Assembly (NCBI GenBank): GCA_902775355.1 | Contig: CACYLY010000008.1 | Coordinates: forward strand, 22,703-86,702 | Direction: 5' to 3' | From: Oscillospiraceae bacterium | GTDB taxonomy: Bacteria; Bacillota; Clostridia; Oscillospirales; Oscillospiraceae | Length of the DNA: 64,000 bases | Part shown: positions 33,578-42,052 of the stretch, piece after piece | Position numbering within the stretch: position 1 is the first letter of the stretch | Layout: every line of letters begins with the position of its first letter | Notes under the pieces: generated by a model | Database searches by the model: none | What the model was told of the DNA's origin: nothing | Seen by the model: only the letters and a program-made list of their open reading frames with translations | Made by a program: the position numbers and the translations under genes

Positions 33578-34264
33578 TCAGCCGTAAATTCTGCATTGTG
33601 CGTACTTGGAAAAGGCGCTGACGTGCCGCCCGGGAAGCTGGACGATATCCCGGATCAGATCGGGCAGGTAGGCGTCCCACTTGACCTCCAGCAGGATCGG
33701 CGCGTCCCCCGCGGGGACGGTGACGGCCCGGGGATTCAGAAAGTCCGTGCAGCCCAGGCCGCTGCGGATATCATAGTCCAGCGTCACACGGACGTTTCCG
33801 GGCCGGTAGATGAAGGGCTCTCGGGTGTAGTCCACGATGGTCTTCGGCCGCAGGCCCTGGCTGCGCATCTTGACGTAGAGCTCCCGCACAAGGGGCCGGT
33901 CGGTATCCAACATCCAGTCCAGCTCGCCGTCGATAAGCTTCTGGGCCTCTTCCGCCGTCAGATCGGCGGAAAACTTGGTGCCCAGCCCGTCCAGCTTGCT
34001 CTTTTTCTCCAGATGGATCAGGGAGGGGTCCCCGTTATAGTAGCGCAGGCGGAACTTCTCCCGCCGGTTGACCCCGTCGAGCTTTTCCCGCAGGGCCTTG
34101 TCGTTCCCATTGTCGAAATACAGGCTGCGGATGAAGTATTTGCCGTTCACCGCGTGTATGTCCGGCTCCATCACGGCGCGCAGCCGCTGCCGGAGGATCA
34201 GAGAATCCTGGAAGCTCAGCTCGTGCTTCCATTCATGCCGGTAAACCGGCGTCTGTTCAGCCAT
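33578..34264 (-). CDS. VTC-domain polyphosphate polymerase-like protein
   Basis: A 228-residue protein with the CYTH/VTC fold. VTC4 of yeast makes polyphosphate from ATP inside a tunnel of basic residues. Here the basic motifs are RHEWKHELSF at the N terminus, YFIRSLYFDN, REKFRLRYYN (RxKxRxR), IHLEKKSKLDG, the VDYTREPFIY segment and LLEVKWDAYLPD (acidic metal site). The RBS is AGAGGTGAT. It is the first gene of the operon with DUF4956 and CotH. Whether it makes polyphosphate or uses another triphosphate is not shown. Confidence 0.93.
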   Translation of the reverse strand: MAEQTPVYRHEWKHELSFQDSLILRQRLRAVMEPDIHAVNGKYFIRSLYFDNGNDKALREKLDGVNRREKFRLRYYNGDPSLIHLEKKSKLDGLGTKFSADLTAEEAQKLIDGELDWMLDTDRPLVRELYVKMRSQGLRPKTIVDYTREPFIYRPGNVRVTLDYDIRSGLGCTDFLNPRAVTVPAGDAPILLEVKWDAYLPDLIRDIVQLPGRHVSAFSKYAQCRIYG

Positions 34265-34296
34265 ACGATCACCTCTGTCAGAGAGAATAGCAGAGG

Positions 34297-34314
34297 AACC
34301 TTAACATAACCTTA
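34297..34314 (-). promoter_or_regulatory. 11-bp direct repeat upstream of VTC operon
   Basis: Minus strand TAAGGTT-N4-TAAGGTT (34308-34314 and 34297-34303), start-to-start 11 bp, about 35-50 bp before the ATG. OmpR/PhoB-type response regulators bind such repeats. A weak -10 TATTCT lies about 9 bp downstream, so the repeats cover the -35. Confidence 0.5.
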
Positions 34315-34418
34315 GCGCTCCTCTTTTCCTGCCGATTTTATCACCCTTTTCTCCCAAGCCCCGCCGGTTTCACGATCTGCCGCTTTCCTTTCCTGTTTTG
34401 CACTTTCGGGAAAAGAAA

Positions 34419-34448
34419 TGCGCCGCAGAGCGGAAACTCTGCGGCGCA
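34419..34448 (-). terminator. Terminator after GH43 and the GHKL fragment
   Basis: A 12-bp perfect stem TGCGCCGCAGAG / CTCTGCGGCGCA with a 6-base loop. On the minus strand TTTCTTTTCCC follows. Confidence 0.75.
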
Positions 34449-34503
34449 GCGCTGGGAGAAGAAAAGGAAAGAGGAGTGAAAAAGCCCTGCGGCCGTCGGT
34501 GTT

Positions 34504-34683
34504 TTATTCCTTCGGGATGATGATCTCCAGGCGGAACCAGCCGTCCCGAACGCCGGTGTTCAGATGCCCGCCGTATTTTTCCACGGTGTATTTGACGCTC
34601 CTTACGATGGCTATGCGAATCCCGGGCGATCCCCGCCTTTCGACATGATACGAGTCGCAGAAACGCCGTAATTCAAAAGTGCT
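34504..34683 (-). pseudogene. C-terminal fragment of a GHKL sensor histidine kinase
   Basis: An open stretch of 59 codons plus stop with no start codon. It ends in KYTVEKYGGHLNTGV followed by WFRLEIIIPKE, which is the last part of GHKL/AgrC-type kinases (compare HIVEKYGGTMSV in the intact kinase at 53122). The G-box glycines are not recognisable. The fragment begins directly after, and in frame with, the GH43 stop codon TAA, so read-through would add it to GH43. More likely it is the remnant of a deleted kinase gene. Confidence 0.75.
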
Positions 34684-36132
34684 TTACCGGATCGTAAAGG
34701 AGATGAAGTCAAGGGCTCCCTCGCCGTCGAAGCGGAAATACAGCGGCCGGACGCCTTTTTCGACGAAGAAGGGTCCCCGCGCCTCCGCGGCCGGCCCCTT
34801 CGTGCTGACGAGAATGTGGGTCAGGACGCGCGCAAAGTCCGGCGTGTCGGACACCAGCAGCTCGCCCTCCGCGATGCCGCCAGTCATGACGGAGATCATC
34901 GCCTCGGTGCCGTCAAAGGCGAAATACTTGAAGCCCGCCGTGGCACCGTCGCGCATGTTGGCGATATACTGGTCCCCGTCGCCCTCCCGGTCCTTGCCGG
35001 TCTGGGTGAAATAGGGATGGGCTTCCAGGCGCTTTTTGGGATTCTTGCCGTCCACGCGGCCTGTCTCGTGCCCCTTGGCCCAGAGATTGCAGGCGATGCG
35101 CGCTTCATAAGTCCCCTTGCCCCGCAGCGGGCCGCCGTTGAGGCCGCAGCTGGTGAGCTCCGCCTGCAGAAAACCGCCGTCCGCGCTGCGTTGGAGCTTC
35201 TCGGCGCAGGCCTGGCGGGCGTAGCTGCTGCGGTCGGTCTGGCGGTGGTAGAAGATATACCAGTCCTCGCCGATGTTCAGCAGGCCGCCGTGGGTGTTGC
35301 CCAGATAGTTGTTCGCGTGGCTCTCGTCCTCATTGCCGTCGAGGAAGAGATCGCCGATGTCCACCAGCACCCCGCCGTAGCGGAAGTCCCGGTCCGGATA
35401 GTCGGACAGGGCGTAGCACAGATCGTGGTTGTGCTCGCTGGAATAGACGAAGCAGTATTGATCCCCCAGCTTGCGGATGGAGCTGGCCTCGAAGAAGGCG
35501 TGGGGGAAAGCCCCTTCCCTGCCCTTGATCGGGAAGAGGAGCTTCGGCTCCTGCTTGATGGTGATCATGTCGCTCTCCAGCTCCATCACCACGCCGCCGT
35601 CGTTTTTGAGATCGTGGAAGCGGGAGGCCACAAAGGGCACCTTGATCGCAAAGCCGCTGTAGAGCCAGACGCGCCCGTCGTCGTCTGTCAGCACCCCCGG
35701 GTCGAAGGGGAACTGCTCGCCGCTTTTCCGGCCCCAAACGCGCCCGTCCTTGTGGTGCACCTTGCCGTAGAACTGATACTCCCCCGCCGGCGTGTCGCAG
35801 ACGGCGACGCCGATCTCGCCGAGGAAGTCGAAGGCATAGTAGAGATAGTAGCGGCCGTCCGGCCCCCGGGTCACGTCCGGCGCGTAGAGGGCGCGGATGC
35901 CGAGCCGGTTGCCGGGGTCCTGGGTCTTTTTATAGATGACCCCCTCGTAACGCCAGTCGGACAGGTCGTCCACCGGTGCGGACCAGCACACGTAGTTGTT
36001 GACGCAGAAGATCGGCGCACCGAAGGCGTCGTGGGAGCCGTAGACATAGACCCGGTCGCCGAACAGGTGGGGCTCCCCGTCGGGGACGTACTCCCAGGAG
36101 GGAAGATAGGGATTGAAAGCCTGCTGTTTCAT
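34684..36132 (-). CDS. Family 43 glycoside hydrolase
   Basis: Five-bladed beta-propeller enzyme of 482 residues, probably an arabinofuranosidase or xylosidase acting on plant glycan side chains. The catalytic positions are FNPYLPSWEYVPDGEP (base Asp), RALYAPDVTRG (pKa-modulating Asp) and HAFFEASSIRK (acid Glu). A C-terminal beta-sandwich (about 320-482) follows. No signal peptide is present, so it acts in the cytoplasm on imported oligosaccharides. I chose ATG 36130-36132 with CGGAGG at a suitable distance; the GTG three codons earlier is too close to the ribosome site. Confidence 0.9.
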   Translation of the reverse strand: MKQQAFNPYLPSWEYVPDGEPHLFGDRVYVYGSHDAFGAPIFCVNNYVCWSAPVDDLSDWRYEGVIYKKTQDPGNRLGIRALYAPDVTRGPDGRYYLYYAFDFLGEIGVAVCDTPAGEYQFYGKVHHKDGRVWGRKSGEQFPFDPGVLTDDDGRVWLYSGFAIKVPFVASRFHDLKNDGGVVMELESDMITIKQEPKLLFPIKGREGAFPHAFFEASSIRKLGDQYCFVYSSEHNHDLCYALSDYPDRDFRYGGVLVDIGDLFLDGNEDESHANNYLGNTHGGLLNIGEDWYIFYHRQTDRSSYARQACAEKLQRSADGGFLQAELTSCGLNGGPLRGKGTYEARIACNLWAKGHETGRVDGKNPKKRLEAHPYFTQTGKDREGDGDQYIANMRDGATAGFKYFAFDGTEAMISVMTGGIAEGELLVSDTPDFARVLTHILVSTKGPAAEARGPFFVEKGVRPLYFRFDGEGALDFISFTIR

Positions 36133-36170
36133 CGTCAGCACCTCCGTTTTTCTCTGTTCTGTCAGTTTTG

Positions 36171-36199
36171 ATTATACATAAAAAACTGCGCCATGCCAA
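36171..36199 (-). promoter_or_regulatory. Sigma-A promoter of GH43 gene
   Basis: Minus strand: -35 TTGGCA (36194-36199), 17-bp spacer, perfect -10 TATAAT (36171-36176). Confidence 0.7.
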
Positions 36200-36240
36200 C
36201 GAGTTTCGTAAACAGGCGCTTTGATTGCACAAATGGCAAA

Positions 36241-36266
36241 GGGCGCACCGCAGATGCAGTGCGCCC
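36241..36266 (-). terminator. Terminator of the sugar-catabolic operon
   Basis: 8-bp stem GGGCGCAC / GTGCGCCC, with TTTGCC after it on the minus strand. It follows the lipoprotein stop at 36320. Confidence 0.5.
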
Positions 36267-36319
36267 CTGGATAGCTTTGGTCTCACATTTCACGGTGCGC
36301 CGGGATGGTATTGGTATTC

Positions 36320-38101
36320 TTATTCCCACCGGCCGTCCTTTTGGAGCTGTGCTGTCAGGTCCCGGCTCCAGACGGCGGTGCAGCGCCTGGCGGGCTCCGT
36401 CAGCAGGTGGTAGACCGTGTCGTAGCAGTCCTCGTCGTGATAGAGGAAATCCTCGAGCCGTCCCACGACGGTCACCCCCTCCATGGCGGAGAACTTTTCC
36501 CGGAACAGGGCGTCCATCCGCGCCACGTTCCCCTGCTGCTCCTCGGGCACCCGGTCCATGTCGACACAGGTGAAGGACACGTAGACCGGCACGCCCTGCC
36601 CGGTGAAGAAGCGGTATTCCTCCTCCAGCCGGGTCAGATCGGCGAGATAGACCGGGTCCAGCTCGACCTTGTCCACCAGCTCGTCGGCGCTCTGGGTGCG
36701 GATAAAGGGGATGCAGCCGGTCTCGCCGTCAAAGAAGGCGTAGCCCTTGCTGTCGTGATAGACGTCGCCGTACTTGCCGCCGGGCTTTTTCTTGTCCAGA
36801 TAGGCCCGGAAGCTGTCGAACACGCCGCCGTCAAAGGCCCGGATATCCAGCAGGGACACCAGGTCGTAGTTGTATTCCATGGCGCACCAGAGCTTGTCCT
36901 CGTGCTTGCCCAGGCTCGTGTTGGTCAGCAGCTGCTGGACGCTGGAGATCTCCGGCGTGTGGAAGAGGATATCGTTTTCCGTGACGAAATGCTTTAAGAG
37001 CTCCATCTGGAACAGGGAGCTGCAAACGCCGTTGAGCCCCATGTTGACCACGGTGTACCGCTCCCCGAAGGCCTCCCGCACGTCCGGCCCGATGAGGTTA
37101 TACCACATGGAGCAGCCGCCGTAAAAGATGATGCGGTCCTGGCCCATCGTGTCGATCAGCAGATCGAACTTGTCCGCCAGCACGCTCTCCCGGCGGAAGG
37201 CGTAGCCGTAGGGGTCCTCGATGGCGCTGATATAGAGGGTGGAGAGGTCCTCGCAGCCGGGGAAGCAGGCGTCGGCAATGACCTCGATGTTGTCAAAGAA
37301 GTGAAGCTCCCGGAGCGCGGCGCCTTCAAAGGCGCCGTTCTCGATGCGCCGGATGGATTTCGGCAGGATCACGGTCTTTGCGGGGCAGTCCGCGAAGGCC
37401 CCCGCGGCCAGGACGACGACCGGGGCGCCCTCCAGCGTCTCCGGGACGACGAGGGTCTCCCCCGTATCAAAGCAGCCCGTGACGGTGGCGCCGATCTCCG
37501 TGATCCTGTACGTGAAGCGATCGGCGTCCGTCCACTCCTCCCACTGGGCGTAGAGTGTCAGCTCGTCGGCCACCGTCACGCGGCTGCCAAGGCCGACGCG
37601 CTGCCCGCTGCCGTCCGGCTTCGTGTTCCAGCCGGTGAGCGTGAAGCCCTCCCGGGCGAACAGGTCCGTGCCGATGGACACGTTCGGGCGGCGGTGCTCC
37701 CGGATATCATAGCTCTCGGTGACCTCCGCCCCCACGCCGTCCAGGCCCTTGCCGCCGTTGGCCAGATAGTGGATCGTGCGGGCGTCGTGGGAGAGGGTCA
37801 GACGCACGCGGGTGGGGACCTGCACGTCCAGCAGCTCCAGCTTTGTCAGGCCTCCTGTCAGCGTCAGCCGGTATTCGCCGCGATAGTCTGTCTCCGTGAC
37901 CGACCAGTCCCGATCGGTCTTGATCAGAAAAGAGGCCGTCTCTCCCGGTTCCACCGAGACATAGCCGACCTCAATGGTATAGTGCTCCCCCGCTTCCACC
38001 AGCACCCGAAGGCCGGAGTCGTCGGTCTTTCCGAAAAGCGCGCAGCCGGAAAGGAGAAGCGCCGAGAACAGCAGCGCCAGAAACAGGACCGCTTTCTTCA
38101 C
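36320..38101 (-). CDS. Lipoprotein with InlB-type, LRR_5 and SGNH-like domains
   Basis: A 593-residue lipoprotein; the signal and lipobox LLLSGC are at residues 14-19. An InlB B-repeat (FTLTGWNTKPDGSG, LTLYAQWEEW) spans about 120-200, and LRR_5-type repeats (IRRIENGAFEGAAL) about 215-300. The C-terminal 270 residues resemble SGNH/DUF1574-like acyl-transfer or esterase domains. They have IIFYGGCSMWYNLIG (candidate Ser block), VVNMGLNGVCSS, and a late CYDTVYHLLTEPARRC (candidate Asp/His). The start is a GTG at 38099-38101 with GGGAGGGAG upstream. It follows the split transketolase after 33 bp and is probably in that operon. Confidence 0.75.
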   Translation of the reverse strand: MKKAVLFLALLFSALLLSGCALFGKTDDSGLRVLVEAGEHYTIEVGYVSVEPGETASFLIKTDRDWSVTETDYRGEYRLTLTGGLTKLELLDVQVPTRVRLTLSHDARTIHYLANGGKGLDGVGAEVTESYDIREHRRPNVSIGTDLFAREGFTLTGWNTKPDGSGQRVGLGSRVTVADELTLYAQWEEWTDADRFTYRITEIGATVTGCFDTGETLVVPETLEGAPVVVLAAGAFADCPAKTVILPKSIRRIENGAFEGAALRELHFFDNIEVIADACFPGCEDLSTLYISAIEDPYGYAFRRESVLADKFDLLIDTMGQDRIIFYGGCSMWYNLIGPDVREAFGERYTVVNMGLNGVCSSLFQMELLKHFVTENDILFHTPEISSVQQLLTNTSLGKHEDKLWCAMEYNYDLVSLLDIRAFDGGVFDSFRAYLDKKKPGGKYGDVYHDSKGYAFFDGETGCIPFIRTQSADELVDKVELDPVYLADLTRLEEEYRFFTGQGVPVYVSFTCVDMDRVPEEQQGNVARMDALFREKFSAMEGVTVVGRLEDFLYHDEDCYDTVYHLLTEPARRCTAVWSRDLTAQLQKDGRWE

Positions 38102-38133
38102 TTCGCTTCTCCCTCCCTTCGCGGATCTTCGGA

Positions 38134-39084
38134 TCAGTGATTTTTCTTCTGGATCGCCAGCTTTGCCTTTTCCGCCAGCGCCTCCGGCGTAAAGCCGAAG
38201 TAGGCCAGCACCTCGGCGGCCTTTCCGCTGCGGCCGAAGACGTCCTCCACGCCGTGGCGGACCACCGGCACCGGGCATTCCAGGCTGAGGAATTCCGCCA
38301 CCGCGCCGCCCAGGCCGCCGATCACGCTGTGCTCCTCGGTGGTGACAATGCAGCCGGTCTCCCGGGCGGCTTTCAGGACAAGGGCCTCGTCCAGGGGCTT
38401 GATCGTGTGCATGTCGATCACCCGCGCCCAAATGCCCTCGGCCTCCAGCAGCGCCGCGGCCTGCAGCGCCAGCTGCACCGTGATGCCCGTGGCGATCAGG
38501 CTCACGTCGCTGCCGTCGCGCAGGGTGCAGCCCTTGCCAAGTTCGAAGCGATAGCCGTCGACGGCGTCCGTCACGGTCTCGACGGGCGCGCGCCCCAGCC
38601 GCAGATAGGCAGGACCATCATACTCCAGCAGCGCCTCCACGGCAAGCCGCATCTCATTGGCGTCACAGGGGCAGACCACCGTCATGCCGGGGATCGCGCG
38701 CATCAGCGCGAAGTCCTCGATGCACTGGTGGGTCGCGCCGTCCTCGCCCACCGAAACGCCGCCGTGGGAGCCCACCACCTTCACGTTCAGGCGCGGATAG
38801 GCGATGGAGTTGCGGATCTGCTCATAGGCCCGTCCGGCGGAGAAGATGGCAAAGGAGTTGCTGAAGGGCTTCAGTCCCGCGGCGGCCATGCCCGCCGCGA
38901 TCCCGGTCATATTGCACTCGGCGATGCCGCAGTCAAAGAAGCGCTCCGGGAATTTCGCCGCGAAGCTTTTCGTCATCGTCGCGCCGGACAGGTCGGCGTC
39001 CAGCACCACCAGCTCCGGATGCTGTTCTCCCAGCGCGGCCAGCGCCTCGCCGTAAGCCGCACGGGTCGCTTTCTTTTCAGCCAT
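38134..39084 (-). CDS. Transketolase, C-terminal subunit
   Basis: A 316-residue pyrimidine-binding plus C-terminal part of a split transketolase. It has SHGGVSVGEDGATHQCIEDFAL (about residues 109-130), which contributes to the thiamine diphosphate site, and the C-terminal EEHSVIGGLGGAVAE. With its partner it moves two-carbon units between pentose and other sugar phosphates. Its start overlaps the stop of the N-terminal subunit by 8 bp. The split form is common in Clostridia and archaea. Confidence 0.94.
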   Translation of the reverse strand: MAEKKATRAAYGEALAALGEQHPELVVLDADLSGATMTKSFAAKFPERFFDCGIAECNMTGIAAGMAAAGLKPFSNSFAIFSAGRAYEQIRNSIAYPRLNVKVVGSHGGVSVGEDGATHQCIEDFALMRAIPGMTVVCPCDANEMRLAVEALLEYDGPAYLRLGRAPVETVTDAVDGYRFELGKGCTLRDGSDVSLIATGITVQLALQAAALLEAEGIWARVIDMHTIKPLDEALVLKAARETGCIVTTEEHSVIGGLGGAVAEFLSLECPVPVVRHGVEDVFGRSGKAAEVLAYFGFTPEALAEKAKLAIQKKNH

Positions 39085-39910
39085 TGTTCTCGGCCTCCTT
39101 CCCTGTCAGCTCCGCAACGGCGGCCAGATACTGCGCCTCATTGGGCGCCTTGCCGTGCCAGCCGGCGTCGTTTTCCATGAACGACACGCCCTTGCCCTTG
39201 ACCGTGCGCAGCAGGATCACGCTGGGCTGCGCCTTCGTCGCTCTCGCCTCGGAAAGCGCGGCGCGGAGCTGGGCGAAATCGTGCCCCTCCGCGTGGATCA
39301 CATGCCAACGGAAGGCGGCGAACTTCTCGTCCAGCGGCGCCGTCGGCATGACCTTTTCGGTGCTGCCGTCGATCTGCAGGCCGTTCACGTCCACCAGCAG
39401 ACACAGATTGTCCAGCTTCCATTTGGCGGCGGCCATGGCCGCCTCCCAGACCTGGCCCTCGTCCATCTCGCCGTCGCCGCAGATGGCGTAGGTCCGATAG
39501 TCCTTGCCCTGCGTTTTGGCCGCCAGCGCCATGCCGACGGCGGCGCTGATGCCCTGGCCCAGGGAGCCGGTGGACATGTCCACGCCGGGGACGTGGGTCA
39601 TGTCCGGGTGGCCGGACAGATGGGCCTTGATCGAACGCAGCAGGCGCATATCCTCCTCCGGGAAGAAGCCGCGCAGAGCCAGCACCGCGTACAGCGCCGG
39701 CGCGCAGTGGCCCTTGGAGAGCACGAAGCGGTCCCGCTCCGGGTCCCGGGGCTTGGCGGGGTCGAGGCGCATTTCATCGAAATACAGCGTCGTGAGCGCG
39801 TCCACGCAGCTCAGCGAGCCGCCCGGATGGCCGGACTGCGCGGTGTAGATCCCCTCGAGGATCAAAAGTCGTGCGCGCCGCGCCAGCGCTTCCAATTCCA
39901 GATTTGTCAT
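39077..39910 (-). CDS. Transketolase, N-terminal subunit
   Basis: A 277-residue thiamine diphosphate-binding half. Motifs are SGHPGGSLSCVDALTTLYF, FVLSKGHCAPALYAVL, DMSTGSLGQGISAAVGMALA, and CGDGEMDEGQVWEAAMAA, which starts the GDG..N cofactor motif and continues to LLVDVNGLQ. It lies 10 bp after the isomerase stop and is coupled to the C-terminal subunit by overlap. The location in a sugar operon suggests a dedicated pentose route and not the housekeeping enzyme. Confidence 0.95.
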   Translation of the reverse strand: MTNLELEALARRARLLILEGIYTAQSGHPGGSLSCVDALTTLYFDEMRLDPAKPRDPERDRFVLSKGHCAPALYAVLALRGFFPEEDMRLLRSIKAHLSGHPDMTHVPGVDMSTGSLGQGISAAVGMALAAKTQGKDYRTYAICGDGEMDEGQVWEAAMAAAKWKLDNLCLLVDVNGLQIDGSTEKVMPTAPLDEKFAAFRWHVIHAEGHDFAQLRAALSEARATKAQPSVILLRTVKGKGVSFMENDAGWHGKAPNEAQYLAAVAELTGKEAENNG

Positions 39911-39920
39911 GTCAGCAACC

Positions 39921-41396
39921 TCAGCCCCAGGGGTTTTCCGTGGGATAGGGCAGCGCCTTCGGCTGATTCCAGCCGATATCGCCCACGCCCAGGAACTTGA
40001 AGACCTCGAAGAGCGCCTTGCCGTGATGGCCGAAGGCCACCGCGCCGTGGTGGGGGAAGCGCTTCTGGATCAGCACATGGCGGTAGAAGCGGCCCATCTC
40101 GTGGATGGCGAAGACGCCGATGCCGCCGAAGCTGGTGGTCGCCACCGGAAGGACCTCGCCCTCGGCGATGTAGGAGCGGAGCACGCCCTCGCTGTCGCAC
40201 TGGAGGCGGAAGAAGGTGATCTCGCCCGGCGCGATGTCGCCCTCCAGGGTACCGCGGGTGAAGTCCGGCTCCGATCCGACGGGCTCCAGCAGGCGGTGCT
40301 GGATGAGCTGGTACTTGACCGCGCGATCACTGCACATCTTGCAGCTGGGGGTGTTGCCGCAGTGGAAGCCCATGAAGGTGTCCGTCAACGTGTAGTCGAA
40401 CTTGCCCTTGATCTGGCTCTCCCACATCTGCGCGGGGACGGAGTTGTTGATGTCCAGGATGGTCACCGCGTCGCCGGAGACGCAGGCGCCGATGTACTCC
40501 GAGAGCGCGCCGTAAATATCCACCTCGCAGCTCACGGGGATGCCCCGGGCGGCGAGACGGGAGTTCACAAAGCAGGGCTCAAAGCCGAACTGCTGCGGGA
40601 AGGCGGGCCAGCACTTGTCCGCGAAGGCCACATACTTCCGCGCGCCCTTGTGGGCCTCCGCCCAGTCCAGCAGGGTCAGCTCGAACTGCGCCATGCGCGC
40701 CAGCAGGTCGGGGAAGTACCTGCCCTCCCCCATCTCGGCGGCCATGTCGGCGCACACCTCGGGGATGCGGGGATCGTTGGCGTGCTCCTTGTAGCTCACC
40801 AGCAGGTCCAGCTCGCTGTTCTCCTCGATCTCGATGCCCAGCTCATACAGGCCCTTGATGGGCGCGTTGCAGGCGAAGAAGTCCTGGGGGCGGGGGCCGA
40901 AGGTGATGATCTTCAGATTCTGCACGCCGATGATGGCGCGGGCGATAGGGTAAAACTCTTTGATCTTCTGCCCGATCTCCGCGGCGGTCCCCACGGGATA
41001 CTCGGGGATGTAGCCCTTCAGGTGCCGCATGCCCAGGTTGTAGGAGCAGTTGAGCATGCCGCAGTAGGCGTCGCCCCGGCCGTTGATGAGGTCGCCGTCG
41101 CCCTCGGCGGCGGCCACGAACATGCAGGGGCCGTCAAAGTATTTGGCGATCAGGGTCTCCGGCGTCTCGGGGCCGAAGTTGCCGAGGAACACCACCAGGG
41201 CATTGCAGCCGGCGGCCTTCACGTCCTCCACGGCCTTGAGCATATCTTTTTCGTTTTCCACGGTGACGGGGCACTCGTAGATGTTGCCGCCGCAGGTCTT
41301 CACGATGGCGGCGCGGCGCGCCTCGCTGAGCGCGATGGGGAAACAGTCGCGGCTGACGGCGATCAGGCCGAGCTTCACTTCGGGGATATTTTGCAT
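39921..41396 (-). CDS. L-fucose/L-arabinose isomerase family protein
   Basis: A 491-residue member of the FucI/AraA-fold family. The N-terminal LGLIAVSRDCFP and the conserved FVAAAEGDGDLINGRGDAYCG block (about residues 92-112) match the less-studied FucI-like group, not classical AraA. The C-terminal half has DIYGALSEYIGACVSGDAVTI, GFHCGNTPSC, and HHGAVAFGHHG, histidine-rich regions likely to bind Mn. It should interconvert an aldose and a ketose; its true sugar is unknown. It sits 15 bp after DUF4867 and before a split transketolase. Confidence 0.85.
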   Translation of the reverse strand: MQNIPEVKLGLIAVSRDCFPIALSEARRAAIVKTCGGNIYECPVTVENEKDMLKAVEDVKAAGCNALVVFLGNFGPETPETLIAKYFDGPCMFVAAAEGDGDLINGRGDAYCGMLNCSYNLGMRHLKGYIPEYPVGTAAEIGQKIKEFYPIARAIIGVQNLKIITFGPRPQDFFACNAPIKGLYELGIEIEENSELDLLVSYKEHANDPRIPEVCADMAAEMGEGRYFPDLLARMAQFELTLLDWAEAHKGARKYVAFADKCWPAFPQQFGFEPCFVNSRLAARGIPVSCEVDIYGALSEYIGACVSGDAVTILDINNSVPAQMWESQIKGKFDYTLTDTFMGFHCGNTPSCKMCSDRAVKYQLIQHRLLEPVGSEPDFTRGTLEGDIAPGEITFFRLQCDSEGVLRSYIAEGEVLPVATTSFGGIGVFAIHEMGRFYRHVLIQKRFPHHGAVAFGHHGKALFEVFKFLGVGDIGWNQPKALPYPTENPWG

Positions 41397-41411
41397 GTTC
41401 CTTTCCTCCTG

Positions 41412-42041
41412 TTATACAGCAATGTCTATATTCAGGCCGCGCAGACCGATGTGCGCGCCGTTTTTCGCCTCTTTGGAATCGGGATGGGCCAGCAGCCACT
41501 TGTTGCGGGCGGTCATCCAGCGATCTTCTTCGCTCTTTGCCTCGAAGACGGGCTTTTCGGTGTTGGTGCCCTTCGGCAACACCACCGCCACACGGAAGCC
41601 GTCCTCTCCGGGGACCTGGCAGGGCGCGTAGTGCAGGGTGGTGGCGTAAACCTCCACGGGAAGCCCGGCGGGGACCCGGAAGGCCATGACCTTCTCCGTA
41701 TCCAGCACACCGTCCTCGATCTCCTCCCGCCTTGCCAGCAGGAGCACGAAATCCGTGGTGCCCAGGTTCACCTCGCTGTCCCGGTGGTATTCCAGGCAGT
41801 TCAGCTTCGTGTTGCGCCCCCAGCACATGCCCAGCTGGATCGGCATGCCGCCGTAGGCGCGGTCGCGGAAGTCCGTGAACACATCGCAGGCCTCCAGGCT
41901 CTCGATGCCGGGGCGATAGGCCGTGCCGCTCTCCGGCAGGGGGATCGCCTCCATGGCCCGGAGCAGCTCTTCGCTGTCGCAGCCCGCCAGCACCTGGCCG
42001 TAGGGCTTGAACGCGGGGTCAAAGACAGAAGCAATGTTCAT
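41412..42041 (-). CDS. DUF4867 family protein
   Basis: A 209-residue cupin-like protein of DUF4867. It has KLNCLEYHRDSEVNLGTTDFVLLLARREEI and FRVPAGLPVEVYATTLHYAPC, a pattern seen in ureidoglycolate-lyase-like and sugar-isomerase-like cupins. It is found next to FGGY kinases and FucI-like isomerases in Firmicutes. Its reaction is unknown; it may be an epimerase or mutarotase for the same sugar. The start ATG 42039-42041 has GAGGAGG upstream. The gaps to xylB (11 bp) and to the isomerase (15 bp) are short. Confidence 0.85.
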   Translation of the reverse strand: MNIASVFDPAFKPYGQVLAGCDSEELLRAMEAIPLPESGTAYRPGIESLEACDVFTDFRDRAYGGMPIQLGMCWGRNTKLNCLEYHRDSEVNLGTTDFVLLLARREEIEDGVLDTEKVMAFRVPAGLPVEVYATTLHYAPCQVPGEDGFRVAVVLPKGTNTEKPVFEAKSEEDRWMTARNKWLLAHPDSKEAKNGAHIGLRGLNIDIAV

Positions 42042-42052
42042 ATGCCGCCTCC

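Noticed and set aside
30477-34264. Anti-phage defence role for the CotH/VTC cluster
   Set aside because: No nuclease, nucleotide-signal or toxin domain is present, and no defence genes are nearby.
34504-34683. Extra C-terminal domain of GH43
   Set aside because: A clean TAA ends GH43 at a normal family length. The following sequence is kinase-like and unrelated to glycan binding.
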